A DNA stretch of 6,369 nucleotides, from assembly GCA_003491635.1 (NCBI GenBank), contig DNCG01000092.1:1-6369 (forward strand), written 5' to 3'. The position numbers and the translations under genes were made by a program. How positions within the stretch are numbered: position 1 is the stretch's first letter; the number at the start of each line of letters is the position of its first letter. Positions 6,182 through 6,369 of the stretch are shown piece by piece. Under the pieces are notes generated by a model. That model worked only from the letters and a program-made list of their open reading frames with translations. It was not told the DNA's origin and made no database searches. The stretch comes from Actinomycetota bacterium (GTDB taxonomy: Bacteria > Actinomycetota > Aquicultoria > Subteraquimicrobiales > UBA9087).

Positions 6182-6239
6182 GTCTTTTTCCTATCCTAAT
6201 CAGCAAGATTTTGGTAAAATTAAAACCACTGGAGGAAAG

Positions 6240-6369
6240 ATGAGTGACATCAAGGGCCTGGTAGGGAAAGTTAAAAAGTATAACCCTCAAGCCGAAGTTG
6301 AGAAAATTAAGCATGCTTATGACTTTGCCAGGGAGTCTCACCTCGACCAGTTTCGCAAATCGGGGGAGG
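6240..6369 (+). CDS. RelA/SpoT-type bifunctional (p)ppGpp synthetase/hydrolase, N-terminal fragment
   Basis: Only the first 43 complete codons are in the window; the frame is open at the edge. The protein starts MSDIKGLVGKVKKYNPQAEV and continues with EKIKHAYDFARESH, then FRKSGE, the stretch that in long Rel proteins leads into the N-terminal HD hydrolase domain (the metal-binding HP motif would follow just outside the window). In full-length Rel enzymes this domain degrades (p)ppGpp, and a downstream synthetase domain with TGS and ACT parts makes it in the stringent response. Here the assignment rests on the N-terminus alone, so a shorter hydrolase-only relative cannot be excluded. The ATG has a strong ribosome binding site, GGAGG at 6231-6235, four bases upstream. 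Its own promoter in the gap is likely given the 288-base distance from the kinase gene, but none is clearly visible. Linkage of rel to secDF is known in Firmicutes and Actinomycetota. Confidence 0.85.
   Translation, partial: MSDIKGLVGKVKKYNPQAEVEKIKHAYDFARESHLDQFRKSGE

Noticed and set aside
6017..6199. A 60-codon + strand open frame in the gap before rel
   Set aside because: It is created by the pyrimidine-rich heptad tract, which gives Pro, Leu and Ser codons. There is no convincing ribosome binding site or recognisable product.
6185..6220. Sigma-70-type promoter for rel
   Set aside because: A -10-like TAAAAT is present at 6215-6220, but no -35-like hexamer occurs at 16-18 bases upstream, so it was not listed as a feature.

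Overview
The window reads as a compact, co-directional (all + strand) chromosomal block from a bacterium: the 3' end of tgt, then yajC, an HD-domain phosphohydrolase, secD, secF, a small phasin-like protein, an AarF/UbiB (ABC1) family kinase, and the 5' end of a RelA/SpoT-type (p)ppGpp gene. Linkage of tgt, yajC and secDF is common in bacteria. Separate secD and secF, the type of HD protein, the phasin-like/UbiB pair and the nearby rel gene suggest a Gram-positive-type lineage. The membrane motifs of SecD (TDSS, DAD, GIACD in place of the textbook VDAN, DAN and GI..S) and SecF (GYSLYD) recall Actinomycetota SecDF, so a deep-branching actinobacterial or neighbouring lineage is my best guess. 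This placement is an inference, not a demonstrated fact.

Layout: 1-533 is the C-terminal half of tRNA-guanine transglycosylase, including its catalytic aspartate and zinc ligands. 590-1533 is a tightly coupled yajC-HD pair with an ATGA overlap. 1534-1706 is non-coding and dominated by a period-7 repeat tract. 1707-3850 is secD-secF, again with an ATGA overlap. 3881-4237 is the phasin-like gene and 4302-5951 the kinase. 5952-6239 is a second non-coding gap, filled almost completely by a more degenerate period-7 tract. 6240-6369 is the start of rel.

Functionally, YajC, SecD and SecF are the accessory membrane complex that uses the proton (or sodium) gradient to help SecYEG/SecA protein export. 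The HD protein lies inside this cluster and is probably co-transcribed with yajC; its substrate is unknown. The phasin-like protein and the membrane-anchored kinase probably form a second functional pair. Tgt (tRNA queuosine modification) and Rel (stringent response) flank the block.

All coding genes look intact and ordinary. The most unusual signal is in the two intergenic gaps. Each holds a long run of 7-base units kept in a single phase (17 units at 1565-1683, about 29 units at 5979-6181). The units drift in sequence from one end to the other, and each tract contains an inversion near a GAATTC. I see no tRNA, rRNA, CRISPR array, transposase or convincing intrinsic terminator.
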